Positions 10,755-23,300 of a stretch of DNA of 64,000 nt are shown here, piece by piece. The stretch lies in NCBI RefSeq assembly GCF_011745365.1, contig NW_024468916.1, positions 1,037,630 through 1,101,629 of the forward strand, given 5' to 3'. The stretch comes from Cryphonectria parasitica EP155 (Eukaryota > Ascomycota > Sordariomycetes > Diaporthales > Cryphonectriaceae). The notes under the pieces are model-generated. The model searched no databases and was not told the origin of the DNA. It saw only the letters and a program-made list of their open reading frames with translations. Made by a program: the position numbers and the translations under genes. The first letter of the stretch is position 1. Each line of letters starts with the position of its first letter.

Positions 10755-13700
10755 TGAGGGGAACTAGAGCAGAACATCCTCAGACAGCTAATTCCCACGT
10801 GCTTAACATCTCCCGTGGTCATGACGCCATCTCCACAACAACGGCAGATAATTATCTGGAGCCTGCACAGCAAAGAGAGGGAGAAATAGGTGACGACGAC
10901 GGCAGAGAATACCTCAGTCTGGCACTGTGATATGCGTGCAGGCTTGGACATCAAGACAGGAAAGTTATATTGCCTCTGGTCGGGAGACGGCAACTTGAGG
11001 CTGGTGTTCATTGGCGAACCCTAGCGATCCCACCCAAGAATATACCGCCAATGTATGTTCGGCCAGGACTTGTCTCTTGTCTAGCTAGCCACTTCTATTT
11101 ACAAGATCAGAGGCCGTTGATGAACCAGTCTTGGAAGGTTGTGCTAATTAACGTCCAATCAAGCGATACATCCCATCAAACTATATTCCGAGATACTCAG
11201 AGATGATGACCAGCTCTGAAATTTAGGACCTGGCGGAATAGGTGAACAGACTGTAGCTTCTGAGACCAGCTCACACTGTTCGGAGGAACTGAAAGCAGAA
11301 GGGGGAAAGGAGAAGAAAATAATCATGCAAAAATAAGGATCAAGGTATCAACCATACCGAACTCCATGAAACACGTGCGTTTGAATACAGTACACACATA
11401 ATTATCTTCTATGGGCATTCCAAGTCCACGCCACTGCCTCATCGCAGCCTCATTCTTTCATGATTATATCGTCTGACTACCAGGCCCAAAGACACTATTA
11501 CGCACCCGTTCAAGATCCAAAACGGGTCATGATTTGAAATCATACCCACAATAAGCAGAGAAAGAGACCCAAAACTAACGAAAACAACATGCAGCACCAG
11601 GTGATCGCCAATGGTCATCCACTTGGCTACTAATCCAGGCCTTAGTAGCTTTTCTAGGGGAGACCAGACAGGATTCCAAGTTTTCCATTAGGTATGATCG
11701 CATGTGTTGGAGGACTCTTCAAGATGAGTTATATATCCAAGAGATATCCGGCTTGCGAGGTCTGATCTACGAAACTGCATTCCGAGACACCAAGATGCCT
11801 TCACACATTATGCACAAAGTGGGATTTCGGGGATGATACGTGGCCATACATGTCGACAAAAGGTGGTCGCATTTACCAATTTACCAAGATTTTGTTAGGC
11901 AAAATACTCATCCAGACTGTTACCCGAAGGATAAGACATGCATCGAATGAAAAGACAAGAAGGCAGCGCAGCATACCTGTGCAAAGACATCTCAAGTGCC
12001 ACAAGATCTGTACCTATGCCGAAGCATATGATCCCACAAGCACCATTGGAACCAAAGATATCTGACCATCCATTTCGAGCCATGTGCCAATCCGAAGATA
12101 CGAGGAACAAGATGCCAACAAATGATATAATCAAATTTCATAACTCTCCTTGGTGTTCCAAGCTGGAGGATCATTCGTTGCCTTGCCGAACGTTGCAAAG
12201 CTATATTTGCTCTCCCGTGCCGTAACATTTCAGTCCATCACAGCACCCTAATCCAACTCGGGATCCAGGGAGAAAAGTACATTGTTCTAGTCAGTGAGTA
12301 GACGAACCATTAAAGTGAGCTGTCATGGACATGGTTGTGCGGTATCTCGAGATCTGCTGAATGAGGTGGTCCATCTCCATGACTTGGAGAAAAGGAATTG
12401 ATGGTGGTGAAAACGTTGTGCTATGTTGTGCGCCACATGTCAGCAGCTGTCCTAAAAGCTGGGGACGCCATCTACTGAAATACTATCTGTCAGATTTACT
12501 TGGCAGAGTGGTCGATGCAACATGCCCAGACTCAGAGGTGAATCTAGCTGCGATAGCCAAGGTCTATGCATAAGACAGCCTCCAGCTCGTCCTCTGCCAC
12601 ACATTGTATTGTCTGAAGATTCACGAGGTCGAGCTGCTTCTTGAATTGCTTGACGCAAGATGATCCAAGGCCACATTCTCAATGAGTAGCTTTGTACACC
12701 CTGGGACTTGTTCATCTGCCTGCTCGATTGTTGTGGTGCTTACAAATTGTACAGAGACACTCTAGAGGAATATCTGACGCGGGATAGTTTCTTTGTTACG
12801 GGCTTGATCATCCTGAAGCGCGAGACACTACAGCATCATGTCGACGAGAGGTCCTTGTTGCTTCTAGTGGGCCAGAGGAGGATCTTTGATCCTGCTGAGG
12901 TCTTGGGATGTGGCCATATATCCTTCAGCTGAGTGAGACGCTTGCCGGTGCGCAGGGCGAGCTTATCAGCTATCTTGTTCTGTGTGATGGCCTCACACCC
13001 AGCACAAATCATCCTCGAAGCCGTACCTTACTATTTGGTTGAGGGATGTGACAACCAGGTTGGTCAAGAAGCGGAGCTTTCTAGGCATTTTTTTGAGCTT
13101 TCTCAGCCTAGTCAACCTCAGTGCCGTCTGCGAGACTGTTATGGTCTGGAATTTTGGGTTTGATGCACTGCTGAGGCTGTCTTTACCATCTTGACCTTTA
13201 CCAGCCTCGGAATGCTCCAGCTGCTTCTACTTCCTCTTCCTGCACATCTTGCGAGCAACTTGTAGTGTAGTGCGATGTGGAATCTTGAGGGCGAAGAGAA
13301 AGAAGGAATATTATTGATTGGAGAGAAATGGTAGAGACGAACCAACTCGCTAGCTAATGGTTTTCTGTAGTATTAATAAAGCACACTGCTCATGTGATAG
13401 CGGGTACCCCCGCATTCATTCCCTCTCACTGGTTGCCTTCTCATCTGATCAAGTACATGGCCTATCCCTGTATAAGTACCCCTGCATCTTCCCCCCCCTG
13501 TCACACTGGCCCCTGGACCCTTTCACCCCGCGCTTCAAATGACGTGCATAGTACACTCCCAAGATGGCCAAGCCTAGAGCATTTCTTCCCTCCTTCTCGT
13601 TCTCATGCCCACGCGATATAATACATTCCAATCGCAACCACACTCCATGACGACTCCTTTAAGCATTCTATTCATTGTTGACCATTCTGATCTTCATCCA

Positions 13701-16700
13701 CGCACGCTGCTCTTTGACAGTTGATGATGGCTTGCCATCAAGGCACAGCGTAATGGAGGCTCGCCAGTCTAGCTATCAACGACGACATGCAGCGATCTCT
13801 TCAACGTATTCTGGGTCTAACTCGACGATCATCTTCGCATTGACTGCCTTCGTCGACGGCGTCTACAGGACTTGGACGACCTTACCGGTATGGAGACCCC
13901 CGAGATTGCCATCAAGCCTCGTGGGCTATCAAAACCATTCTGAGTATTGTGACCATATTACCCAGCTCGAATTGTCCTCTTCTTCCTCTATCAGCATATG
14001 AATCGACTGCCGGCTGCAGCGAAGCTCTTGTCATCCTCATTCCCTATTGGATATGAGACGGAGGCTGCCGTTCTTCTCAACGTTTTTGCCTTTTGATTGA
14101 ATCAGCGCATCTTGCCAGCTACAGCCCAGACCTTGTGGCAGTTTGCAAGCAAATGCAGACGATAGGCCAACGAAGCTGAAATGGAAGTGCCCTTGGGACA
14201 AGATAAAGGACACCAGGAGCATCCTAAGCAACATATCCCCACAGCTACATGATGATGACGACGAGGAGGCCCACCCCCCTTTGTTGATCTGCCCCCTATT
14301 TTCACTACCACATGCACTGGTGGAGGGTGCCAACAGGGCTGTCGAGGATATAGACAGTGGAGTGAAAAATAAGGGCGACATATGTGGCACAGATATGACG
14401 GACGAAGGTCGCCGTATCCCCGCTTGCTGCCAAAGAAGCGCGCCAGCATTTGCACACAGAGTCGGGCTCTGCAACCCTCAATACTGTCATAAGCGGCGCA
14501 ACTGTTTTCTGTGAAGGATGGCCCTGTTAGTGGAAAACCTGACTAGACGACTTGGCCGCGAAGCCATATTGCCCGCAGGAAAATCCTGCACCCCCTACTT
14601 AGCTGAGCGGTGGGGGAGCACAGACTAGAGCACAGTCATCTCCCCTCATGGCTGCAGGCACGTCAAAAGAGGGGGAGAAAAGGTCACCATCAGCCAGTAC
14701 GCCAGCCGTACTCTACTTAGGTAACGAGATGTGCACTCCTAACCCCTCCTAGCTGATCTCTCAAGCAAGTCCCCCCCCACCGTGACGTTGTTCGTTAGGT
14801 CTGTAGTCGGAAAGTAGGTGGTAAGGTGCTTCCCAGTAGAACTACAGAATTCATACGCTGGGCCGTGGATGAGAAGTGTAGTGAGTAGCTGCGAAATAGG
14901 TCCCAACGGGTCAACCTTCCAACTGGACTGTTCATGGTGTTTGCGGCGTGGGCAGCGGCCTCTGGCAGTGTCGGATCCTGTGCCGAACCCTGATATACCA
15001 CCTGAAACTACACTGCGGCCGTTAGGTGTTTCGGAGCATCGTCTTTGTCTCATTGCAGGGAGATGTTCAAGACCTGAGAGACCGGAATTTCTTCCGAGGG
15101 AATTTCTATCATAAAATCTGTGTATCGGGGCAGAATGCAGTGGCTCACCTCGGAGGGCAATGTATGGCTGATGCCCCAAACCACGTACAGAGACAAAATT
15201 AGCCAATGCCCCTTTACTTGATCTCACCCAGGAAAGAGAACCTCATAAGCTATTCGCACGTCCAGCATTTAATTATCAACGCTCCAGCAACGTTGGAGCT
15301 GTTGGCCCAAACATAATACCTTCAGGGGTGGGATCTGGTTCGCGGTTCCAACTATGATGCGCTTATCACTGGCTGACAAGAGTATATTATACCAGTATGA
15401 AAAGGAACACATGTTTCTGACAGCGATCAGACGCCGTTACATAGTATGATTTTGCTTAAAGTAGCAGGACAAGCTCCTGCCTGAATGATACCGCCTACGG
15501 CCTTCGCTCGTCAAACGTCATTGTACGGCTGGAAGAATCAGGCCATGTATGCTCATCACGAGTGAAGGAAGAATAGATCCGCTTAGACTCTCGTGAGAAA
15601 ATAGCAGGTGCTGAGGACTGGGAGTGTGGAGAAAAGAGAAGGAGGCCCGGTATCTGGCGTGGACAGCCCTTCAGACTCACAGCCTTGCCAAGAAACAACT
15701 GTATGTGAATAGATTTGACTGGTGTATAAACCAGGCGCCCGAGCACCGTCATCCAGTGCCGCAATTACTAGGACCAAGGCGAAGAACAAGGAGGAATAGG
15801 GCATGATGAGTCGCGACCACCCACTGCTCGGGCCAAATTCCCGAAAGACGTAGGCATGAAGTCTATCAACTTTTACCTAATATGGCAACAAAGCCATCAT
15901 TCGTAATGATTACAGAGATGCTCCCTGGTGCTTGCTCCTCTCCCGCTTGTCACAGAAATTCTCCAAACGCCGTCAAGTCACGCCAGTATGAGAGCCTCTT
16001 TAATCACCGCCTCACCCGCTACAAAATGTGATTCGAGTCGAGCAAAACAGAAGCGCAGCCCCGCTGGTACTCCAGAATGCGACAATACATACCAGAGTCG
16101 TGGTATCATTCCGGAGTTAACGACCGAGTGACAAAAGTCGCAACAGGGCCCATACGAACCCCCAATGGCACGGTGGCCACATGGGCGCGAGTCTCCTGCA
16201 GCTCGCCCCGTTCAGTTGCCCGCCGATTCTTTCCTGTTGTACGACACCAGCGGCTTCTTTGTGTCCGTCTTTCTCTGCTGTTGTGTCATGGAAAAGGCGC
16301 CATTCTCATCATCTATCTGCTCATGCCAGAGATTGTGTAGCATCCAAACCCCACGGCGCATCGGTGAGAACTCTCCCGATGTCGTACTGAAAGAAACCAA
16401 ACGTGGTGGTGTGTGTGTGTGTGTGTGTATGATGATGACTACGTTGCCCAAGTCACCGTAGAAATTCCCACCATCGACAATCAGCGCAAGGAAAAAGAGA
16501 AGTTTCGCAGAAGAAAAAAAGAATCATCCGTGTGGCCTTCAGTCGCAACCGGATCAATTGATTAGACGTGACTTGCAACCAACATCGCGTCATCGAACAC
16601 TGACCCACCACTCCTTTTTCTCACCCGACGGCACACAGAGCCGACCGGTCGAGGTTTGATCATCTGGTTAGCTGAGCCCAGGTTCCTGACGCAACATATA

Positions 16701-17638
16701 CTTGCCGGCCAGGACGGGAACGAGGGCGCAGATAAGGTGATTTATACGCACATGGGCAGGTAAAAATGAGGGTCGTGCGTGCCGCAGAAGTTCTCATGTC
16801 AGCTGGTATGACTTCTCTCCTTGGCAAGAGCAGATTAAGACAGGGACCCTCGCACGATATAGCCCGAGACATGTCGCTTGCTAATATTACTCGTGGAGGA
16901 GGGAGGGGGGCGCGGCAGGATGGTTTGCCTCGTCAGATAAGCACGGCAGGGAACTATGCTGTTGTCGAGATATCAATGCAAGAGTTTGTTGTTGGGATTG
17001 GCATTTTCGCCCTGCCTACTTATCTTGCTTTGACAGTGCCGTGTGTATCATGCCGTGGGGGGACCGCCTTCAGCCTGCGACTGCTATGCTAGGTAAGAAA
17101 GAAGACAGGCGACGAGCTAATATGTCGTGGTATGAACCAGTGTAGCCAGAGAGGTTTTCGGGTAGCTCAATATTGAAAGCAAACGAGATCAAGTCTGGGT
17201 TTTTTTTTCCTTTTTTTTCCTTTTGTTTGTCGTGTCTTTTTTCTCTTTCTTTCCGTGAAGGATGCTTGCACAAAAGATAGATTTTCGAGACAAAAGCACA
17301 GGCGCAGTTAGGCAATATAATATATTGGGATTTTTAACTGGGTACTATTATTTCAATTCAAAGAGCTCCTGAGACGCCTGGTACAACCATTCTAGTACAG
17401 TACAAAGCTTTTCCCCAAAGCATGTACCTCAACCCTGGTGCGAGACAGTCATCATTATGTTTCATAATCAGAGAATTTCCGAGAGTCTGTAGCGGAATAG
17501 GGAAATGATAGGAAATTTGGGAATTCGCCGAATGGTCCGTCTCAAATGACCAACGGCAAGTCAACAAACCATGGGATTTACCACGGCTCACTTTTGAATG
17601 TGTGCGTGTCTGTCCGGAAGCATTCCGTGATGACAAGA
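10755..17638. other. 6.9 kb stretch without a supportable gene
   Basis: I find no convincing gene. The sequence is visibly richer in A/T than the neighbouring genes, but CpA and TpG steps remain frequent, so it does not look like heavily RIP-mutated repeat. Several short frames look weakly protein-like without a match, including minus-strand stretches around 11895-12134 (hydrophobic) and 12700-13250 (basic), and a plus-strand frame at 14143-14514. None could be chained into a gene with sensible splice sites. They may be decayed coding sequence. A GT dinucleotide run lies near 16410-16428, and T-rich tracts lie near 17200-17240. Confidence 0.4.
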
Positions 17639-18781
17639 TCACAGACTCTTCTCGAGCAGCACGAGATCTCTGAAGCCTTCCTTACACTTCTGGGACTGCT
17701 CAGAAGTCGGCTTGGGGAGCGGGCTTCTGCAATATCCACCATACCCACTCCATACGCGCAGGCCTTCCTTGGTGCCCACGACGCCGCTTTGGATGGCGGC
17801 CCAGTCTCCTGCAGCCACCACCGCCTGCATCTCCTGGGCTTCAGCAAGGCTGCCAGAGTGGAAGAGCTGCATTGTCCTAATGCAGGCCTTGGGAGAGATG
17901 TTGGCCAGGCCTGCCAGGATGCCGTGACCACCGGCGACGAGAGATTGGATTGTGAAGTCGGCGGATCCGGCAAGAACAAGGAAGTCGGGTCGCTGAGGGT
18001 TGTAATTCTTGCTCAGCTTTTTAGTGGCGGCAGCCACTCGTGCCAGCTTGCCCGTGTTGCCGCAGGTGAGCTTGACGCCCACGATGTTGGGGTGTTCTGC
18101 CAACTTGGTGATGACATCAGATGAGAGGTCCAGCCCACCAACGGCACCCGGAAAGTTGTAGATGATGATGGGAATGGGGGAAGCGTCGGCCACGGCGTGG
18201 AAGAAGTCAAAGATGGTCCCTGATGATGGAGCGAAGAGAGACGAATAGTAGGCAGGAGGCAGAACCAGTGCGTAGTCACCCCCTGCTTCCCAGGCCTCAG
18301 TGCAGAGCTGCACAGTCTCTCGTACGCTCTGGCTTCCACAGCCCACAATGATGGGCATGGAAGAGAACCCAGCATCGTTCAAGGCCTTGCGCGTGGTAGC
18401 TGTGACCAGCGACCTCTCGGTGTGGGTAAGATGGACAGCCTCTCCATTGGAACCTTGGGTTGCAAGCCCTGTCACGCCTGCACGAGCCAGGCGCACCGCA
18501 TGACTTGCTACGGTAGCCACGTCGATGTCCTCGGTATCTTCTTCAAAAAAGCACATCGTGGGAACATAAACGCCAGGGACCAGCGGCCGGCTGAGATGCC
18601 AGTCACCGTCCATCGTATTGCTCTCGAAAGAGCTGCTCAGTGACGAATCGGAATCGACCGGCATAAGATTGTTGTTGTTGGAGGGTACACGGGTTGTCGA
18701 CGAGCCGGTAGGATGCCTGGTGCCCCTGTTGAAGCCAGACGTATAGCTGCCGGCAGGTGGCGCATCAAGATGAGGAGCCAT
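17639..18781 (-). CDS. Dihydrodipicolinate-synthase-family aldolase (2-keto-3-deoxy or 4-hydroxy-2-oxoglutarate type)
   Basis: A single exon encodes 380 residues. From about residue 65 the protein is a complete class I aldolase barrel of the DapA/NanA family: GVYVPTMCFF at the start, GSNGEAVHLT at 110-119 (the carboxylate-binding position), Tyr208 in IIIYNFPG, and the Schiff-base Lys237 in GVKLTCGN. Fungi make lysine by the alpha-aminoadipate route, so true dihydrodipicolinate synthase activity is unlikely. Fungal members include L-threo-3-deoxy-hexulosonate aldolase of D-galacturonate breakdown and 4-hydroxy-2-oxoglutarate aldolase, and the sequence alone does not decide between them. The first 60 or so residues are a Ser/Asn/Thr-rich extension beyond the usual barrel and are probably disordered. 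The start context is good (ATCACAATGGC), preceded on the coding strand by a CT-rich promoter-like tract at about 18795-18825. No other sugar-acid gene is adjacent. Confidence 0.9.
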   Translation of the reverse strand: MAPHLDAPPAGSYTSGFNRGTRHPTGSSTTRVPSNNNNLMPVDSDSSLSSSFESNTMDGDWHLSRPLVPGVYVPTMCFFEEDTEDIDVATVASHAVRLARAGVTGLATQGSNGEAVHLTHTERSLVTATTRKALNDAGFSSMPIIVGCGSQSVRETVQLCTEAWEAGGDYALVLPPAYYSSLFAPSSGTIFDFFHAVADASPIPIIIYNFPGAVGGLDLSSDVITKLAEHPNIVGVKLTCGNTGKLARVAAATKKLSKNYNPQRPDFLVLAGSADFTIQSLVAGGHGILAGLANISPKACIRTMQLFHSGSLAEAQEMQAVVAAGDWAAIQSGVVGTKEGLRVWSGYGGYCRSPLPKPTSEQSQKCKEGFRDLVLLEKSL

Positions 18782-20262
18782 TGTGATCTAGGGGGTGTGA
18801 AGGAGAGGGAGAGAGAGGGAGAACCACGGATAGGATATGGTCGGTAGCGTGGGATGATATGCAGAAGCGGCAGTAGGGAGCAGGTGAGAGGCGTGGGCGT
18901 GGGAGAAGATGGGGGGGGCCGGCCGATGGAGAGTAGGAAGTGGGCAGGCGACCTGGTGATATTTTATAGTTACCAGAGGTAGGGCAATTGTGCCGCAAGG
19001 GATCTGACGTGGACTCCATTCTTCTCTTTCTCTTTGGCACTCGCTTCTGTCACTTCTTATTCATCGGGAACCCGAGGCGTGCTCGGTACCTCTGAGAAAT
19101 CCCACTTCGCCTGACCCAGGTCCACCACGCCTATTGGACGGTCGAGAAACGGACGGAAATATACTGGGCTGAGAACGACGTACATAGTACGTATACTACG
19201 TAGCAGTTAGTGCTCGACCAGGGCTTGCTGCAATACCATGGACTGCCTCTCAGCCATGCAGCAGGCCTCAGGGTCCAACGAGACTGTGCAGATTTGGGGT
19301 TGCAGTGATTTTCTTCTGGATACAGTGCGGGAATCTAGCCGGGAACAGAGAAGAGGCTGCCTGGGCTGCGCAGTCATGTGCAATGAGAGAACATGGGCAG
19401 GGGGTTCCCCGACCTCAAGATAGACTAAAAAGTGGTTCTCGTGGGGGTTAGTCTGTAGAACCGCCGTCCGTGGAAGCCACAAAGAACCTGGGGGTCGTTC
19501 GTCTATTTGCCCTTGCTGCTGTCATGGTCATGCTTCGAAGCAGGGCGCGTTACTTGGGCCCTCTCTTGTACTGGCCACATCCTCGAGCAAGATCAGGTCC
19601 GTCCGTCAGTCGGTATGAATCGGTGCCTACTATTTGCAAGGTCTATCCCATTCCCAAGGCACGCCTTGGGCCCATCCAGTCGCGTGTATTAGCAATACAA
19701 ATCGAGGATCAATGGACCGTGTGTGTGTGTGTCAGTTTAGTGGCCTCGACGGCAATAACTGGATTTGAACGTCTTGTGACCATTTGTAACATCGAACGCG
19801 ACAGTTCCTTGGAAGAAGACCGATCCAGGCAAGAATGAGTGGTGCCAAGTGCGCACCCACCTGGTCGCACCGCTGGAACTCGATACCCGCGTCGTGTCAT
19901 GTCAGATGGTGAGCACGTCGATTCTGACATGTCTGACCAGCAATCCGAAGGGCGGCACATGTTGGACGGCTCGGGCATACCGTTTATAGACATGTGCCGC
20001 CTGGATGGGCATCCGATATCGCCAAAGCTCCTCTTTGTGTCTTTTAGGGCTGTGGTCCTCCCCTACCCTGACAGGAGGCGGGCGAGCGATTGCCATTGAG
20101 AAACTGGAGCGCAGCGTGAGGCTGCTGGACTACCGCAAGGCTGCTGAGGTTGAGGGTTCTTGGTATAGGGCTAGAGTGAGGTGGCCAGGTGCTGACATGC
20201 AATCGTGCAGGCGTTTCCAGGTCCAATGAGTGATGAAATGAGCGGTGAGGCGGTAGACGAGT

Positions 20263-20311
<49 letters not shown>

Positions 20312-23300
20312 TGTACCTCCGCCCCCTTCATTCCACCTCGTCCTGCCCTCCCTCCATCCATCAATCCAGCCAGCCAGCCAGCTTATTTTCATGCTCGTGC
20401 TCGTGCTTGCTACGTGCTGCAAGGACCACACGATTCTGACCTACATCCACGGGTCGCGAGTTGGATACCGCCGAGATGGTCGCAGGTGTGATGCAGGCAA
20501 ACGATGGTGGTGCCCTCTGGTGGTTCGGCGGATGGGATCGACAGTGAGGGCTACCTGAAAGTGACACCTTTTCCGGACATCTTGTCCGGATGGTTGGACA
20601 TGTGAGCTACCGGCCCGGTGTTTTGTGTGTTGACTTGAGTCTTGGATGGGGCGGTTTTGGTGTGTACAGTTAGGTGAGAAGGAATAGTAATGCTGCTGAC
20701 GAAGGTGTACAATGGGTTTGGGCTGGTCGATTGGTCGATTGGTCGCTCATGGCCCCAGGTTCAGGGATCTTCGTGGTCAATGTCGTCGAAATCAACCCCA
20801 AGTGAAGTGGGGCCTGTGAGACCGCCGCTTCCCAGCTTTGGCAGGAGAGGTACAGTGTGAGTCTGGACCTGTTGGTGAGAGGATGAACACTGAGTTGCTC
20901 CTCCCGCCAACTACTACACAGTATAACGAACGTATGGAGGAAGGAACAAGTTAGTGGCAGCGCTACACAGTATTTCGTACAGTCGTTGTACATGCCCGAT
21001 CCTCGCGCCTCCCATCAACCTCCTCGCCCTGCCCCTCCTCCCTTCCTCGTCCATCACCACCACCAAACACCGACACCAACATTCCCATACCCAATACCCA
21101 TGCCACACCCCTCCCCAACCCATCCATAATACTCACTCTATCCCTCTCCCCTGCATCCCTTGTCCGTATCAACCATAATCCCTGCCATCCGAATTGCCAG
21201 CCTGGTTTGCCGTAATGGAGGCGCTGAGCGTCCAGCTGATCATAATCAAGAAAGCTGAGGATGCCGTCAGCCGACCGCGCTGCCATTGCTGACGTGCTGC
21301 AGATCGTCTTGCGTTTCCGTTGCGCCCTGTTCTGTGCCTGATAGGGCAGACAAACGTCCTAAGAGGGATCCAATATTACCATACTATAATACACAGCCCC
21401 CACCACACACACGGGGAAAATTGCCACATGCTCTCGCAAGCATGATGACGAGAATATCTGCTCGTGCAACACACCATCATCTTCCACGCGAGGAAAGGGT
21501 TCAAAGTCACATATCTGACATCAGGATCAGGCACGCCATGCAGTACCACCCGAAGCCCATGCAGACGAGCCATCGACTTACAGTATGGCTGCATTCAGTG
21601 TCCACCACGCCCGGGAAGAGCCTGGGACACACATACTCCCCTTCGGGCTCCGCGCACGCGTCCCCCAGGCTGTTCCATGCCCCGTCATCCCCTACCTAAA
21701 TGTTCATAAACAAAAGAAAAAAGGGGAAGACCAACAAAAAAGCAAACACAAAAAAAAACAAGAAAAGAGTGAGAGCGAGAGAAAGGCTCGCTTGAATACC
21801 ACGTATGTTGCAATTCGAGAGGACTATTCCGTCCTTCGTCCAAGAGAGATGGGAGGGGGGATCCCTGGGCTGCTGCTCTCCACTCCGACGTACCGTCGGG
21901 TCCCGAGGGCCAAGCTAATTAATTCCACGACTTGGTGTTTAGAGGAGAAAGGCGCCGAGCAGTCGATCGGACAATGCTCCTGATCGAATCATCACTACAT
22001 CTATACTACGTTATCGGCCTTGGTTCTCAGTATGATTTGCGCGGCATTTGGTAATACTGCCTGGCTGAGGGGAGACTGTGCCGTCGGGTCACCCTGTCCC
22101 GCAAGGGGGGGAAGGATCCAGGTGATCAGTTTTGGGGGACTTTGTTTGCAAAGGCACCAGTGGGTGGATGCGCCAAAGTAACGGCCCTTGGCTCCATGGA
22201 CCCGTAACGCAATATACGATTTGTGTCAGTCCCCTCACTCCACACGACATCGTGAGGCATCGCCTCAGCATGCCATCAGGGGTGGCGTGATCAATTCGTA
22301 CTGTGCAGGAATTCACAGTATGGGGTCAACCCCGCGGGCCCACCAGATCTAGCAGGGACTCCAAGTTTTGCCATAACAAAACAAGTGCTCTGCGGGGCAA
22401 ATACCCACTTCCTACAAAGCCCGGAGGACGATGTGCAAGAAGACTGGACGCACACCGGCCGGAGGAACTCCGAGAATCGAATGCCAGACTACCTGACTGA
22501 GTGCTCGCGTGTGGCAAAGAGAACGGGGGGCAATGTCTCAGGCAGACCCGATGTCGAATGTTTGGGCGTGGACCAAGGGCGATAACGGTATGCAATAGAA
22601 GCCCAGTCGAACACATCCACCACTCTTCTAGCCTGTGTTTCGGATCCGACAGCGCGGCTCTGGCTTACTGGACCGTGGGGGTCAATCCAGGCCGAGTGTG
22701 GGATGGATCGACAGCCTCAGAGATCTGCGTTTGCTGTTGTTCCAGCGCCACCCCTGCCCTTAGAGCCCTGCCGGTAATCTCCCGGTTCGAGACAAAGAAG
22801 TGCCACCGCGGGCACAGGCCTGGCTTTTTTGTTGGCTGGCATCCTGCTGATCTTCCCGTGCATCTTTCAATGCACAGGCGTGGGAGGTGATGAAAAAGCT
22901 TGGCCTATCGCAGATTTGACCAATTCTGATCCACGAGGCTCCGCCGGTTCGCATCCGACCCTAGTCCTCCCTCCTCGATCATACGAGCATCCCCCAAAAC
23001 CACAGGACCATCCAACTATAGAACTTGTTACGTTTTCATTTGCTCACCTGCTGTTGGTTCGTCTCTCTCCGTGCATGTAAAATTACGTTGCGGTCTGGAC
23101 AACGCATCAATGGGCCCCTTGGGCCCCCGTCCCCCATCTCGACCTTGCAGGAATACTGTGCCAACGTCACAGCCGGCGGCTACCTACATGCCCTGTCACA
23201 GCTTAGCTTTTACAAAACCAGAACGTGCATGCCGAGGCCGGCGGATCTCGGAGGATACGGCACAACGGTCATTGTCTTGTTCAAGATGCTCCTAATAATA

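Noticed and set aside
10755..17638. RIP-degraded transposon
   Set aside because: CpA and TpG dinucleotides are still frequent. No terminal repeats, transposase or reverse-transcriptase motifs were seen in any frame.
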